NCBI GenBank assembly: GCA_913060895.1
Contig: CAJXSN010000001.1
Location: forward strand, 62,001-126,000
DNA: 64,000 nucleotides
Direction of reading: 5' to 3'
Source: an uncultured Sphingomonadaceae bacterium
GTDB lineage: Bacteria > Pseudomonadota > Alphaproteobacteria > Sphingomonadales > Sphingomonadaceae
Made by a program: the position numbers and the translations under genes. Shown here piece after piece: positions 1 to 8,893 of this stretch (positions within the stretch are counted from its first letter, which is position 1; every line of letters begins with the position of its first letter). The notes under the pieces were generated by a model. That model did not search any database. It was not told the DNA's origin and saw only the letters and a program-made list of their open reading frames with translations.

Positions 1-152
1 ATCTCTACGAAGATTGCGTGGCATGCAGCATGGCGCGAAAAATCGGGCTGCAAAATCCGCTCCGCACAAGCTTAGCCGGGTTGGCGCGCCAACCAGAGAA
101 CAACAGCTTCCGAAGAAACGCCGAAAACCAGGCTAAGACTGGCGGAAACGGT
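1..152. other. Non-coding edge downstream of cobS
   Basis: I see no convincing gene here. The stretch lies 3' of cobS on the minus strand. The partner gene cobT, which follows cobS in many alphaproteobacteria, would lie to the left of the window if present. No hairpin with a T-tract is visible. Confidence 0.4.
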
Positions 153-1151
153 TTAGCTATCGGCCGCAGCAACCACGCTTTCGGGTAATTCCGTACCGAA
201 CACGCGCTGGTAATATTCCGCGACCAGCATCCGCTCCGCCTCGTCGCATTTGTTGAGGAAGCTGAGGCGGAAGGCAAAACCCGTATCCTTGAAGATCGCG
301 GCGTTCTGCGCCCATGTGATGACCGTACGCGGGCTCATCACGGTAGAGATGTCGCCGTTCATAAAACCCTGCCGTGTCAGGTCGGCAACCTTGACCATAT
401 CTGCAATCAGCTTCGTGTCGGTATCGGGGTTCTTCGCCGCAACAATGTCCTGCTCCGTTTCAGGTGGCAGATAATTGAGACCGATCACGATGTTCCAGCG
501 GTCCATCTGGCCCTGGTTGATCTGCTGCGTGCCGTGATACAGCCCGCTGGTATCGCCCAGCCCGACCGTGTTGGACGTAGCGAACAGGCGGAAATTGGCA
601 TCGGGGCGAATCACGCGGTTCTGGTCGAGCAGCGTCAGTTTGCCTTGCTGTTCCAGCACGCGCTGGATCACGAACATCACGTCCGGGCGGCCGGCATCAT
701 ATTCGTCGAACACCAGTGCCACAGGATGCTGCAAGGCCCATGGCAGCAGACCTTCGCGGAATTCGGTCACCTGCAATCCGTCACGCAAAACGATCGCATC
801 ACGGCCGACCAGATCGATCCGGCTGATATGGGCGTCCAGATTGATCCGGATGCATGGCCAGTTCAGACGCGCTGCGACTTGCTCGATATGGGTCGATTTG
901 CCTGTGCCATGATAGCCCTGCACCATCACGCGCCGGTCATGTGCAAAGCCCGCCAGAATTGCCATCGTGGTGTCAGGATCGAATACGTAGCTTTCGTCGA
1001 AATCGGGTACACGCTCGTCCGCCTTGCTGAAGGCAGGCACCTGCCAGTCGATGTCGATCCCGAACGTCTTACGCACATCGACCGTAGTGTCGGGCGCGGC
1101 CATGAGGGTCTTGTCGCGGGATTCGAAGCTTTTGTCTGTATGATCGGTCAT
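153..1151 (-). CDS. cobS: Cobaltochelatase subunit CobS
   Basis: AAA+ ATPase of the aerobic cobaltochelatase (CobN-CobS-CobT), which drives ATP-dependent cobalt insertion into hydrogenobyrinate diamide in the cytoplasm. The protein has 332 residues, the usual CobS length. A Walker A motif (GYHGTGKST, residues 79-87) and a Walker B motif ending in FDE (149-150) are visible, with sensor-like residues in LFATSNT. The ATG at 1151 is used; an alternative in-frame ATG lies at codon 17. The J-domain gene that often precedes cobS in alphaproteobacteria is present at 3294-3893 on the same strand, but three plus-strand genes separate the two. Whether this strain makes B12 de novo cannot be told from the window; many sphingomonads keep cobS without the full pathway. 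Confidence 0.93.
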   Translation of the reverse strand: MTDHTDKSFESRDKTLMAAPDTTVDVRKTFGIDIDWQVPAFSKADERVPDFDESYVFDPDTTMAILAGFAHDRRVMVQGYHGTGKSTHIEQVAARLNWPCIRINLDAHISRIDLVGRDAIVLRDGLQVTEFREGLLPWALQHPVALVFDEYDAGRPDVMFVIQRVLEQQGKLTLLDQNRVIRPDANFRLFATSNTVGLGDTSGLYHGTQQINQGQMDRWNIVIGLNYLPPETEQDIVAAKNPDTDTKLIADMVKVADLTRQGFMNGDISTVMSPRTVITWAQNAAIFKDTGFAFRLSFLNKCDEAERMLVAEYYQRVFGTELPESVVAAADS

Positions 1152-1242
1152 CGTTAGAGCGGTTAGCGGCCAGCTTCGCGCGCTGCAAGCGGGACGAAGG
1201 GCGACATTTTGTTAGGCGGGGACAAGCGCCTATATACCGCCC

Positions 1243-2088
1243 ATGCTGCCCATACTTCCTTCCGAATTGCTTCGCCGCCAAGTGGTGGGCCGCGTGCGCG
1301 CCGTCTTTCACGAACGACCCGATCTGGTCGCGCCCGAGCCGCCATCGGACGATGCGCTGTTTATCAGGGATACGCCCATCCGCATGGTCCATGCCGATGT
1401 GGTGGGAATGATGGTCGGCGGTATTCGCGGGCTGTTTCTTCAGATGCTGCATCCGCATGCACTGCAAGGTGTGCTCGACCATTCCAATTTCCGCATCGAC
1501 ATGCATGGACGGCTGCGGCGCACGGCCAGCTTCATCTCAACCACCACCTTCGGCCAGCGCGACCGTGCCATGCAGGCTATCGAGCGCGTCAATCGCATAC
1601 ATACGCGTGTGGGCGGTACTTTGCCCGGGGGCAAGGTCTATACCGCCACCGACCCTCGTACCTTGGCGTGGGTCCATATTGCGGAGGCGACCAGCTTTCT
1701 GGCCGCCTATGTGCGTCACGTCCGGCCCGACATGCCCCACTCCGAGCGGGACGATTACTACCGCCAGTTTGCCATCATTGCGCGCGCGTTGGGTGCCGAT
1801 CCGGTGCCGCTGGACCAGCGCGAGGCGGAGACAATCTTCCGCGAATTGCGCGCCGATTTGCAAACGTCCGGTGCAGCACGTGAGGTTGCGCAGTTCGTGG
1901 TGAACATCAAACCCGAGGGCGCACCTGTCGCGTTGCAGAAGGCATTGGTTGCAGAGGCCATTGCCATCCTGCCTCCCTTCGCCCGCTCCATGCTGGAGCT
2001 GGAGCGGCCCGGACTGGCCGGGATTCCAGCACGCGCGGCAACTTGGGGCGCTGGCAAAACCCTGCGTTGGGCATTCCGACAAAACTAA
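1243..2088 (+). CDS. Oxygenase MpaB family protein (DUF2236)
   Basis: 281-residue cytoplasmic protein of the MpaB/DUF2236 family, whose members include mycophenolic-acid side-chain oxygenase MpaB and the rubber-cleaving latex-clearing proteins, which bind b-type haem. Family features seen are the helical core with HPHALQGVLDHSNF near residues 71-84 and the TTTFGQRDRA segment near 100. The substrate is unknown and I do not assign one. The gene starts with ATG 91 bases from the divergent cobS start, so the two probably share a promoter region. It is followed by a 242-base gap before a DUF1428 gene on the same strand. Confidence 0.8.
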   Translation: MLPILPSELLRRQVVGRVRAVFHERPDLVAPEPPSDDALFIRDTPIRMVHADVVGMMVGGIRGLFLQMLHPHALQGVLDHSNFRIDMHGRLRRTASFISTTTFGQRDRAMQAIERVNRIHTRVGGTLPGGKVYTATDPRTLAWVHIAEATSFLAAYVRHVRPDMPHSERDDYYRQFAIIARALGADPVPLDQREAETIFRELRADLQTSGAAREVAQFVVNIKPEGAPVALQKALVAEAIAILPPFARSMLELERPGLAGIPARAATWGAGKTLRWAFRQN

Positions 2089-2102
2089 ATTTTTGCGGCT
2101 GG

Positions 2103-2122
2103 GCAAGGCATGAACGCCTTGC
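2103..2122 (+). repeat. Short hairpin after the MpaB-like gene
   Basis: A perfect 7-base inverted repeat (GCAAGGC / GCCTTGC) with a 6-base loop lies 15 bases after the stop codon. No T-run follows, so it is not a standard intrinsic terminator. It may simply protect the 3' end. Confidence 0.4.
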
Positions 2123-2330
2123 AGGACAATGCTGGACGAGCTGTTTGCAAACCCACGGTTTTCACGCTTGGAACAGGATTAGGAGGTAGATAGATCCCTG
2201 GTGGAGAATCTCGCCTCCCCCGAGCTATCATTGTTCGCAGGCGATGATGTCCAACTCCCAAGAAGGTGATAAGCAACCACAGTGCAGCGCTGGCACATTC
2301 GGCGCGTATAGAAATATACCGGAGGACTCA

Positions 2331-2696
2331 TTGCCGTATATCGAAGGATTTCTCGCCCCCGTTCCCTCTGACAAGAAAGAGGAATATCTCGAATTCAATC
2401 GCAAGGCCGCGCCTTTGTTCAAGGATATCGGGGTGGCCCGGATGGTCGAATGCTGGGGTGACGACTTGATGCGTGGCAAGCACACAGATTTCTACAAAGC
2501 CGTTGATGCAAAAGAGGGCGAAACGGTGGTGTTTTCGTGGATGGAATATCCCGATAAAGCCGCCCGCGATGCGGCCTATGCCAAAATGGATAACGATCCG
2601 CGGTTCGAAGCGCTAGGTGCGATGCCGATGGACGGGAAGCGAATGATCTTCTCGGGTTTCCAGCCGATCTTCGATACCGATGGCAAGCTGGCCTGA
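2331..2696 (+). CDS. DUF1428 family protein, TTG start
   Basis: Small cytoplasmic protein of the DUF1428 family, a ferredoxin-like (dimeric alpha-beta barrel) fold with no established reaction. The conserved N-terminal pattern PYIEGFLAPVP and the later DLMRGKHTDFYKAV are visible. The open frame extends 29 codons further upstream, but a strong GGAGG ribosome binding site at 2321-2325 lies 5 bases before a TTG at 2331. That TTG places the family's N-terminus exactly, giving 121 residues. The more upstream ATGs would add an unconserved leader. No obvious operon partner. Confidence 0.85.
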   Translation: MPYIEGFLAPVPSDKKEEYLEFNRKAAPLFKDIGVARMVECWGDDLMRGKHTDFYKAVDAKEGETVVFSWMEYPDKAARDAAYAKMDNDPRFEALGAMPMDGKRMIFSGFQPIFDTDGKLA

Positions 2697-2777
2697 GAAC
2701 GTTTGAAGCGGCTGCTGCGGTAGATAGTATTTATCAAGGTCAAAATGTAGCGGGGAACAATTTACCGTGCAAAGACT

Positions 2778-3290
2778 ATGTTCGGTATGCTGACATTCTT
2801 ACGCTGCCATAAATGGCCAATCGCGACATTTATAGCTATTATAACCATAGGATACGGTGCCCGGAGCGCTACAGGCTCGGTATATTCTGCAGCGGAAGCC
2901 ATCACTCTTCTGGAGGCATTGTCGCGTGCAGGGTTGTATCTTGCATCGGCCATCGCAGGTGGATCCACGACGATCATGGCGCTGATGCTGACACTGATCG
3001 GGATGTTCCGCCGCATGGATCATGATTTCGACAATCAGGCCTACCGCGATGTTGATCTGATTGCCCGACTTGCCACTTCCAGTCTTCTGGGAAGTCTGCT
3101 CCTGCTCATGGCATTTACTTTTCCGGTCGGAGAGTTCGACGACCTACCACGCAAATGGTTCGAGACCTTGTACGAAGCACTATTTGTCGGAACGGTTCTT
3201 GTAATCGCTCTGGCTGGTGCGACCGTTGTATTGATCTACACCACATTACGCCGGGTAATATCTCACATCACCCCCGGCGACGCTGTGTAA
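2778..3290 (+). CDS. Small membrane protein of unknown function
   Basis: 170 residues with about four hydrophobic segments, near residues 11-28, 48-76, 97-116 and 133-154. A short charged stretch (FRRMDHDFDNQAYRDVDLIARL) joins the second and third. I do not recognise a family. The C-terminus ends with a basic segment after the last helix, as in an inner-membrane protein with cytoplasmic ends. The ATG has no strong Shine-Dalgarno sequence. It stops 3 bases before the end of the convergent J-domain gene. Confidence 0.65.
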   Translation: MFGMLTFLRCHKWPIATFIAIITIGYGARSATGSVYSAAEAITLLEALSRAGLYLASAIAGGSTTIMALMLTLIGMFRRMDHDFDNQAYRDVDLIARLATSSLLGSLLLLMAFTFPVGEFDDLPRKWFETLYEALFVGTVLVIALAGATVVLIYTTLRRVISHITPGDAV

Positions 3291-3293
3291 TGG

Positions 3294-3893
3294 TCACACG
3301 ATTGCTGCCGATTTGCGCAGCGTTTGATACGCTTCAACCACTCGCGTCAGTCGTTTTTCAAACTTACGATCGCCACCATTTCGGTCGGGATGATAGCGGC
3401 GGACCAGTTCGGAATAGCGTCGCCTCAGACGGGTCCGGTCGGTCGCTGTACCCAGCCCCATCACTTCCAGCGCTTTTGCTTCGTCAGGTGTGAAACGCCC
3501 GTCGAAAGCCATTTCAGCTTCACGGCGAGCGCGGCTCTTGATGCCGTTTGCCCGCGCTCCGATTGCATCCAGCGGATCGTCAAAATCGGCCCAGCTCGGC
3601 ATGCCATCAAGGCCTGCTGTCGGCCTGAAAGCCCGCGTCTCGCTTGCCCAGCCAGCGGTAGGTGATTGCGCGGTCAGAATCTCGTCCGCGCTCATCCCCT
3701 CGAACCAATCATACCCTGCATTGAATTCGCGCACATGCTCAAGGCAGAACCAGCGCCAGTTGCCCGGTCCATCAAAGCCGTTGGCACGGTCGCCGGGTGC
3801 GCGAAATTCCCCGTCCTCGCGGCAAGTCGGGTGTTCGCATTCGTGCCCGGTGTTATCGTATCGTCCGTGGAATCTTGCGCTGCGCATCGCCAT
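3294..3893 (-). CDS. J-domain (DnaJ-like) protein
   Basis: 199-residue protein with a C-terminal J domain (about residues 141-195) containing the HPD tripeptide at 168-170 in YHPDRNGG, the element that stimulates the Hsp70 (DnaK) ATPase. The N-terminal 60 residues hold C19, C24, C50 and H53, which could bind a metal; this is inference. It lacks the G/F and zinc regions of true DnaJ. It belongs to the alphaproteobacterial 'DnaJ domain-containing' proteins commonly found beside bolA and cobS. The bolA gene is divergent from it with 50 bases between the starts. Confidence 0.88.
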   Translation of the reverse strand: MAMRSARFHGRYDNTGHECEHPTCREDGEFRAPGDRANGFDGPGNWRWFCLEHVREFNAGYDWFEGMSADEILTAQSPTAGWASETRAFRPTAGLDGMPSWADFDDPLDAIGARANGIKSRARREAEMAFDGRFTPDEAKALEVMGLGTATDRTRLRRRYSELVRRYHPDRNGGDRKFEKRLTRVVEAYQTLRKSAAIV

Positions 3894-3943
3894 TAGGATG
3901 GGGAGTGTTCCTGCGTTAGAAAACCCCTGAAGGAGAATTGTTG

Positions 3944-4216
3944 ATGCCCGGTTTGGTACAGAAAGAAATGGAACGACTGCTGCGCGAAGCTTTTTCGCCC
4001 ACGAGACTGGAGGTCATCAACGACAGTGCCAGCCATGCAGGCCATTCCGGTGATGACGGCAGCGGTGAATCGCATTTCACCGTGGTAATCGAAGCACCTG
4101 CTTTCGGCGCAATGAACAGGCTGGAGCGCCAGAGGTCCATTAATAGGGCGCTGGGCGATATACCGGGCGAACGCGTGCACGCCCTGTCTATTCAGGCCAG
4201 CGCACCGACCGTATAG
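3944..4216 (+). CDS. BolA family protein
   Basis: 90-residue BolA-fold protein. BolA proteins work with monothiol glutaredoxins in iron-sulfur cluster handling, and some act as DNA-binding regulators. The typical elements are seen: an N-terminal helix, then the NDSASHAGHSG loop, SHFTVVIEAPAF and the helix RLERQRSINRALGD. The frame opens at two TTG codons (3938, 3941), but an AAGGAG at 3930-3935 lies 8 bases before the ATG at 3944, which is chosen. It is divergent from the J-domain gene. A grxD gene is not in the window. Confidence 0.9.
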   Translation: MPGLVQKEMERLLREAFSPTRLEVINDSASHAGHSGDDGSGESHFTVVIEAPAFGAMNRLERQRSINRALGDIPGERVHALSIQASAPTV

Positions 4217-4426
4217 GCACAATCAGTTCAAGGTGCGGGCCATCACAGCCGGGGCCAGGTGAGATGCAGCAATCTGATTGTTGATTGAGAACTGCCAGCT
4301 CCTCTCCAGACCAGCCTCGCCAGTTGGATTGGCCACCCGTGCTTGCTGTTGTGTCCATACCGTCTTAGGGATGTGTTGTGAAAACAGGGCGCAAACACAC
4401 ACTCCCGGGGGGCAGCGGGTAATCCC

Positions 4427-5266
4427 GTGCTGCTGTCGCGCACCTTTCGGCCCTCCGGCGATCTCGCCCCTTACATCCGGCGCTTCTATGTGTTCGAGGC
4501 GCAATTACCGCCTGAAATGGTAATCGAGGATTTCCTTCTTTCCGAAACCGCGTTCATCCGCTGCCTGTTGAAAGGCGACTGGAAGGGCGAAGTTTCTCCC
4601 GGACAATGGGAAAAGCCTGCCGACACGCTGTTCTTCGGTGCAAACCAGCGGCCCTTTCTCGTCCGTGTCCAAGGCAGTTTCCACGTCGTGGGCATCGCCA
4701 TCCGGCCTTCGGGCTGGCGCGCCCTGTTCGATACCCCCCACCATGCCTTCACAGATACTCTCAGCCCGCTCAGCGACCTCTGGGGCGATCTGGTGGGCCG
4801 AATGGAAGAAGGACTCAAAAAGGCGCAAGATGACGGCGAGATGATTGCTGTAATCGAAGGCATAGTCCGCGAGCAATTGCAGCGGGTCGGCAGGCCAGAC
4901 CATGATTTGGCGATGGCCAAAATGGAAATGATTACCCGCACGGACAGCACTATGCGGGTGGACGATGTTGCGCAGGCATCCGGCCTTTCCACCCGTCAAC
5001 TGGAACGGCGCTGCCGCGATACCTTCGGCCTGACGCCCAAAGCAATTTTGCGGCGCAGCCGGTTTCTCGATATGGCCACCGCAATCCGGGGCTTCAGCAC
5101 GCGAAGTGAAAGCGATCTGGCCGCGCTGCGCTATTTCGACCAGTCGCATCTGAACCGCGAGTTCAAACGCTTTTGCAATATGACTCCCAAGCAGTTCGAA
5201 GAGACGATTACCCCGTTGCAGACTGCCGGGCTAAAGCTGCGCGAGGAAAGCCTGCACGAAGATTGA
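4427..5266 (+). CDS. AraC family transcriptional regulator
   Basis: 279-residue one-component regulator. The first 150 residues form a beta-rich sensing domain with the pattern seen in regulators carrying a DUF6597-like N-terminus. The C-terminal third is a double helix-turn-helix domain of AraC type: the first HTH is near DDVAQASGLSTRQLERRCRDTFG and the second near YFDQSHLNREFKRFCNMTPKQF. It starts at GTG 4427. The ligand and targets are unknown. The next gene, an SDR, begins about 57 bases downstream on the same strand, so the regulator may control or belong to that operon (inference). Confidence 0.88.
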   Translation: MLLSRTFRPSGDLAPYIRRFYVFEAQLPPEMVIEDFLLSETAFIRCLLKGDWKGEVSPGQWEKPADTLFFGANQRPFLVRVQGSFHVVGIAIRPSGWRALFDTPHHAFTDTLSPLSDLWGDLVGRMEEGLKKAQDDGEMIAVIEGIVREQLQRVGRPDHDLAMAKMEMITRTDSTMRVDDVAQASGLSTRQLERRCRDTFGLTPKAILRRSRFLDMATAIRGFSTRSESDLAALRYFDQSHLNREFKRFCNMTPKQFEETITPLQTAGLKLREESLHED

Positions 5267-5323
5267 CCGGTGCAGGCGAACACGCTTACCTCCTGCAGCT
5301 ACAACAGAGCCGGGGATGACAAC

Positions 5324-6151
5324 ATGATGTACGACAATGAATGCTGGTGGATTACCGGAGCATCGAGCGGTATCGGCTCAGCTCTGGCGCGCGAACTGGG
5401 CACGCGCGGGGCGCGGGTCATCCTGTCGGGCCGGGACGAAACGCGGCTGGGCGAAGTCGCTGCGGAAATTTCCACCAACACGCTTACCCTACCATTCGAT
5501 GTACGAGACGATGATGCAATGGTGGCCGCGACCGCAAGGGCCATAGAATGGGCATCCAGTCATTCGGGCGGGATTGACGGTTTTGTGGCTAATGCCGGAG
5601 TGTCGCAGCGAAGCCAGGCAACAAACACGTCCATGCAGGTTTACCGCGACATAATCGACATTGATCTAACCGCGCAGATTGCCGCAACCCAGACTCTGCT
5701 GCCCCACTTGATTGAGCGCGGCTCTGGCAAACTGCTGTTTATCTCCAGCATTGCCGGCAAGGTCGGCGTACCGATGCGCACCGCTTATTGCGCAGCCAAG
5801 TTCGGGCTGGCGGGTTATGCAGATGCGCTCCGAGGGGAGTTGTCGCAGAGCGGGATCGGGGTCCATGTGATCTATCCCGGTTCTGTCGCCACCGATGTCA
5901 GCCGCAATGCACTGACGGGAGCGGGCAAGAAGCGCGGCGTGAGCGACAAGATAATCGACAATGGTATTCCCGCTGGCGAAGCGGCCAAGACGATGCTCGA
6001 TGCTGTCGCTCTCAACCAGCGGGAGATCGTGGTGGCACGCGGAATGGAAGAAGCGATGGGCGAAATGCGCCGCACGCCCGACCAGCTTTTCGATCAGGTC
6101 GCGGGCATGGTGGCGGACGGCTATATGGAGAAAATGGAGGCTAGCGAATAA
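5324..6151 (+). CDS. SDR family NAD(P)-dependent oxidoreductase
   Basis: Short-chain dehydrogenase with a Rossmann glycine motif (GASSGIG) close to the N-terminus, NAG in VANAGVS, a catalytic serine in FISSIAG and the YxxxK pair in YCAAK. It is a cytosolic enzyme that reduces or oxidises a carbonyl/alcohol with NAD(P); the substrate is not evident. The frame runs upstream to a GTG at 5270, but the family N-terminus fits ATG 5324, giving 275 residues. Its TAA stop overlaps the ATG of the next gene by one base (TAATG at 6149-6153), indicating translational coupling with an epoxide-hydrolase-like enzyme. Confidence 0.9.
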   Translation: MMYDNECWWITGASSGIGSALARELGTRGARVILSGRDETRLGEVAAEISTNTLTLPFDVRDDDAMVAATARAIEWASSHSGGIDGFVANAGVSQRSQATNTSMQVYRDIIDIDLTAQIAATQTLLPHLIERGSGKLLFISSIAGKVGVPMRTAYCAAKFGLAGYADALRGELSQSGIGVHVIYPGSVATDVSRNALTGAGKKRGVSDKIIDNGIPAGEAAKTMLDAVALNQREIVVARGMEEAMGEMRRTPDQLFDQVAGMVADGYMEKMEASE

Positions 6152-7050
6152 TGGCACAGACCCGCGTAGAGCTGGCAAATGGTATCCATCTTGACGTGGT
6201 CGATACCGGCTTGCCCGATGGTAAACCCAATGCCGAAACGCTGATTTTCCTCCACGGCTTTCCCGAAAGCCACCGGACATGGCGCCACCAAATCGCACAT
6301 TTTCGTGAAAAATACCGCTGCATTGCCCCCGACCAACGTGGTTATCGCGGCAGCTCCAAACCGCAAGATGTCGCTTCGTACACACCCGACAAAATGATCG
6401 GCGATGTGTTCCAGCTGGCCGACGCGCTGGGAGTGGGAGAATTCACTATAGTCGGCCATGACTGGGGCGGCGCTATTGCCTGGGGCGTTGCGATTGGTGG
6501 CCAGGGCACGCGCGTAAAGCGCGCAATCATCGCCAATGCACCCCACCCCCTAATCTTCCAGCGCCTGCTCTACACCCACCCCGGCCAGCGCCAGGCAAGC
6601 CAATATATCCGCGGGTTCCGCGATCGGGCCAACGACGCGCTTATTCGCGAAAAAGGGATGACTGGCATTCTCCAGCAGGAAGTCAGTTGGGGCCGGTCCG
6701 ATGCGATGGAACCTGAAGAACGGGCCGCACTGCTAGAAGATTTCAAAAACCGCGATGCGGCGGTTGGCATGATCAATTATTATCGCGGCAGCCCGATCGA
6801 TGTGCCGCCGATGGATGCCCCGTTCGAACTGCCTGCCGACTGGACCCCTCCTGCCCTGCCTGATCTGATTATCCCTACTCTTGTAATCTGGGCGCTGGAT
6901 GACGGAGCATTGCCGCCGGAGAATCTGGACGGCCTGGATGGTGTCATCGATGATCTGACCGTGGTCAAGGTACCCGATTGCGGACACTTCGTTCCGTGGG
7001 AAGCGCCAGAGGCTGTGAATGCGGCGATGACGGAATTTTTGGACCGGTGA
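6151..7050 (+). CDS. Alpha/beta hydrolase, epoxide hydrolase-like
   Basis: 299 residues with the epoxide hydrolase arrangement: oxyanion motif HGFP (35-38), nucleophile elbow GHDWGG with Asp104, and a C-terminal DCGHFVPWEAP segment carrying the catalytic histidine. Asp rather than Ser as nucleophile is typical of soluble epoxide hydrolases and haloacetate dehalogenases. The lid holds the Tyr-rich NYYRG motif common in epoxide hydrolases. Translationally coupled to the SDR upstream. The pair could handle an epoxide or related small lipid, but the substrate is inference only. Confidence 0.87.
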   Translation: MAQTRVELANGIHLDVVDTGLPDGKPNAETLIFLHGFPESHRTWRHQIAHFREKYRCIAPDQRGYRGSSKPQDVASYTPDKMIGDVFQLADALGVGEFTIVGHDWGGAIAWGVAIGGQGTRVKRAIIANAPHPLIFQRLLYTHPGQRQASQYIRGFRDRANDALIREKGMTGILQQEVSWGRSDAMEPEERAALLEDFKNRDAAVGMINYYRGSPIDVPPMDAPFELPADWTPPALPDLIIPTLVIWALDDGALPPENLDGLDGVIDDLTVVKVPDCGHFVPWEAPEAVNAAMTEFLDR

Positions 7051-7106
7051 AGCCAATTCGGCACGGCGAGGTGCTGAATACGACGCTGCAATCAAAGGCG
7101 AAAAAA

Positions 7107-8195
7107 TCAGCTCGCCAGCCACTCCACCCAAGCACCGTGAGGGTGGGCATTGGCGAGCAGGTGCTTCTCGCCTGCCGCATCGCAGCCATCCCAGTATCGA
7201 ACAACCAGCTCGTGCTGGAATGTCTCTCGATTTGTCTCGAGTGACAGCCAGGCAAATGGCCGCTCGGCAACGGCGTTATTGCTCGCCCGGGTTACCGCAT
7301 CGCGCACTGCCTGTTGTTGGTCTGCCGGAACATATTGCCAGACTATCGAGTGGAAAAGCACCCGTGTTGTGCCCTTCTGCTGCGGTACGGCCAGTGCCTG
7401 CGTGACGAAGGTTCCGGCGTCCTGAGCCGCCACATCGGGCGCACGCTCTTTCGCCAGCGCTCGCGCGGCATCAATACGCCCCATCCGCTCGGTCGCTTCA
7501 GGCCAGACATAGCTCTTCAGCTTCAGTGCCGCCTCCGGGTCCTGCAGATCAACTGGTGCCACATCGCACCCGCGGATTGAGATAATCTCGGGCGAAGTGG
7601 CAGGCGGAGACGCCCCTTTCCATTCCGGTGAAATCCTCATTATGGCTGCTGCAGGCCCCTTCTTTACTCCGCCAAGATCGAAGAAATAACGATCCATCAT
7701 GGTGTTGATGCCTGCGCTTGATCCGATTTCCAGCATTTCGAAGCGTGGCTCCACATGCTGCGCCAGCCATAATAGCCCCGCCATCAAACTGGCAGAGCGT
7801 CCGGCTTCATTCGTCTGTGGCGGCCCGTCCAGCCACGGCAGCAATCGGGCATCGTACATCTCGACAACCTCGCGGACCAGCGCGTCGGCCACGGTCTGGT
7901 CACGCACACGGCCGTCATAAACGTCGCTCAACCGCATATCCTCGCCACTCAGCACCAGATTATGCAGACCGCCATTGATCCTCAGCGGCATCGCATCTTT
8001 CAGAGTCAGGCCAGACCAACCGAATATCCGCCGTGCCGTTGCAGCCTCGCTTTCTTCGAGCGCCAGCAACCCGCGCACTACCATCGCCGTGCCATGCGCG
8101 CCTGCATTCTCGCAATGGCGCGCCTGCCAGTTGATCGCCTCTGGGACAGACCCAATATCCATAACTGCATCCGATTGCTTGCCGTTTTCAGCCAT
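7107..8195 (-). CDS. DUF2332 domain-containing protein
   Basis: 362-residue protein of the DUF2332 family, common in sphingomonads and actinobacteria. The family has a methyltransferase-like Rossmann core, seen here as [22 protein letters not shown] near residue 160. No activity is established to my knowledge. Other conserved points are the RxN GGLHNLVL segment near 75 and [10 protein letters not shown] near 290. Length agrees with the family. It starts at ATG 8195, only about 41 bases from the divergent hisG start. Confidence 0.8.
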   Translation of the reverse strand: MAENGKQSDAVMDIGSVPEAINWQARHCENAGAHGTAMVVRGLLALEESEAATARRIFGWSGLTLKDAMPLRINGGLHNLVLSGEDMRLSDVYDGRVRDQTVADALVREVVEMYDARLLPWLDGPPQTNEAGRSASLMAGLLWLAQHVEPRFEMLEIGSSAGINTMMDRYFFDLGGVKKGPAAAIMRISPEWKGASPPATSPEIISIRGCDVAPVDLQDPEAALKLKSYVWPEATERMGRIDAARALAKERAPDVAAQDAGTFVTQALAVPQQKGTTRVLFHSIVWQYVPADQQQAVRDAVTRASNNAVAERPFAWLSLETNRETFQHELVVRYWDGCDAAGEKHLLANAHPHGAWVEWLAS

Positions 8196-8236
8196 ACAGA
8201 TTGCCCTTTTCGTGGTCTGTCCCTATCTCGCGCGGA

Positions 8237-8893
8237 ATGCCCCAGCTTCCCCTAACCTTCGCCGTACCCAAAGGTCGTATCCTTGACGAGGCGCTGCCTG
8301 TGATGGCGCGTGCCGGTGTCGTGCCGGAAGCCGCCTTTCACGACAAGGCCAACCGCAGTCTGACTTTTGCGTGTGAGCGGGAAGACATGGCTCTGATCCG
8401 CGTGCGTGCTTTCGATGTGGCGACATTCGTTGCGCATGGTGCAGCACAGCTTGGGATTGTGGGTTCGGATGTTATCGAGGAATTTGACTATTCGGACCTC
8501 TACGCCCCGGTCGATCTGGATATCGGGCATTGCCATCTGGCCGTTGCAGAACCTGCCGATGCCAAGACCGCGAGAGGCACCAGCCATCTGCGTGTGGCAA
8601 CCAAATATCCGGGCCTGACCCGCCGATTTTTCGAGCGGCAAGGTATCCAAGCCGAATGTGTCAAACTTAATGGGGCGATGGAAATCGCGCCATCGCTGGG
8701 GTTGGCCGGCCGGATCGTTGATCTGGTGTCCACCGGGCAAACGCTGAAAGATAACGGGCTGGTCGAGCGCGAGCGTATCCTTGATATCTCAGCCCGCCTG
8801 ATTGTGAACCGCACGGCCCTGAAAACCGATACTCGGGTGGCCGAACTGGTTGAAGCGTTCCGTGCCGATGCCGAGCAAAGGCGGGCCGCCTGA
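8237..8893 (+). CDS. hisG: ATP phosphoribosyltransferase, short form
   Basis: First enzyme of histidine biosynthesis, joining ATP and PRPP to form phosphoribosyl-ATP. From ATG 8237 the protein has 218 residues, so it is the short HisG that lacks the C-terminal regulatory domain and needs HisZ for activity; hisZ is not in the window. [14 protein letters not shown] opens the protein and the PRPP-binding segment [16 protein letters not shown] is near residues 155-170. An upstream TTG at 8201 is open but would add 12 unconserved residues. The stop overlaps hisD (TGATG). Confidence 0.95.
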   Translation: MPQLPLTFAVPKGRILDEALPVMARAGVVPEAAFHDKANRSLTFACEREDMALIRVRAFDVATFVAHGAAQLGIVGSDVIEEFDYSDLYAPVDLDIGHCHLAVAEPADAKTARGTSHLRVATKYPGLTRRFFERQGIQAECVKLNGAMEIAPSLGLAGRIVDLVSTGQTLKDNGLVERERILDISARLIVNRTALKTDTRVAELVEAFRADAEQRRAA

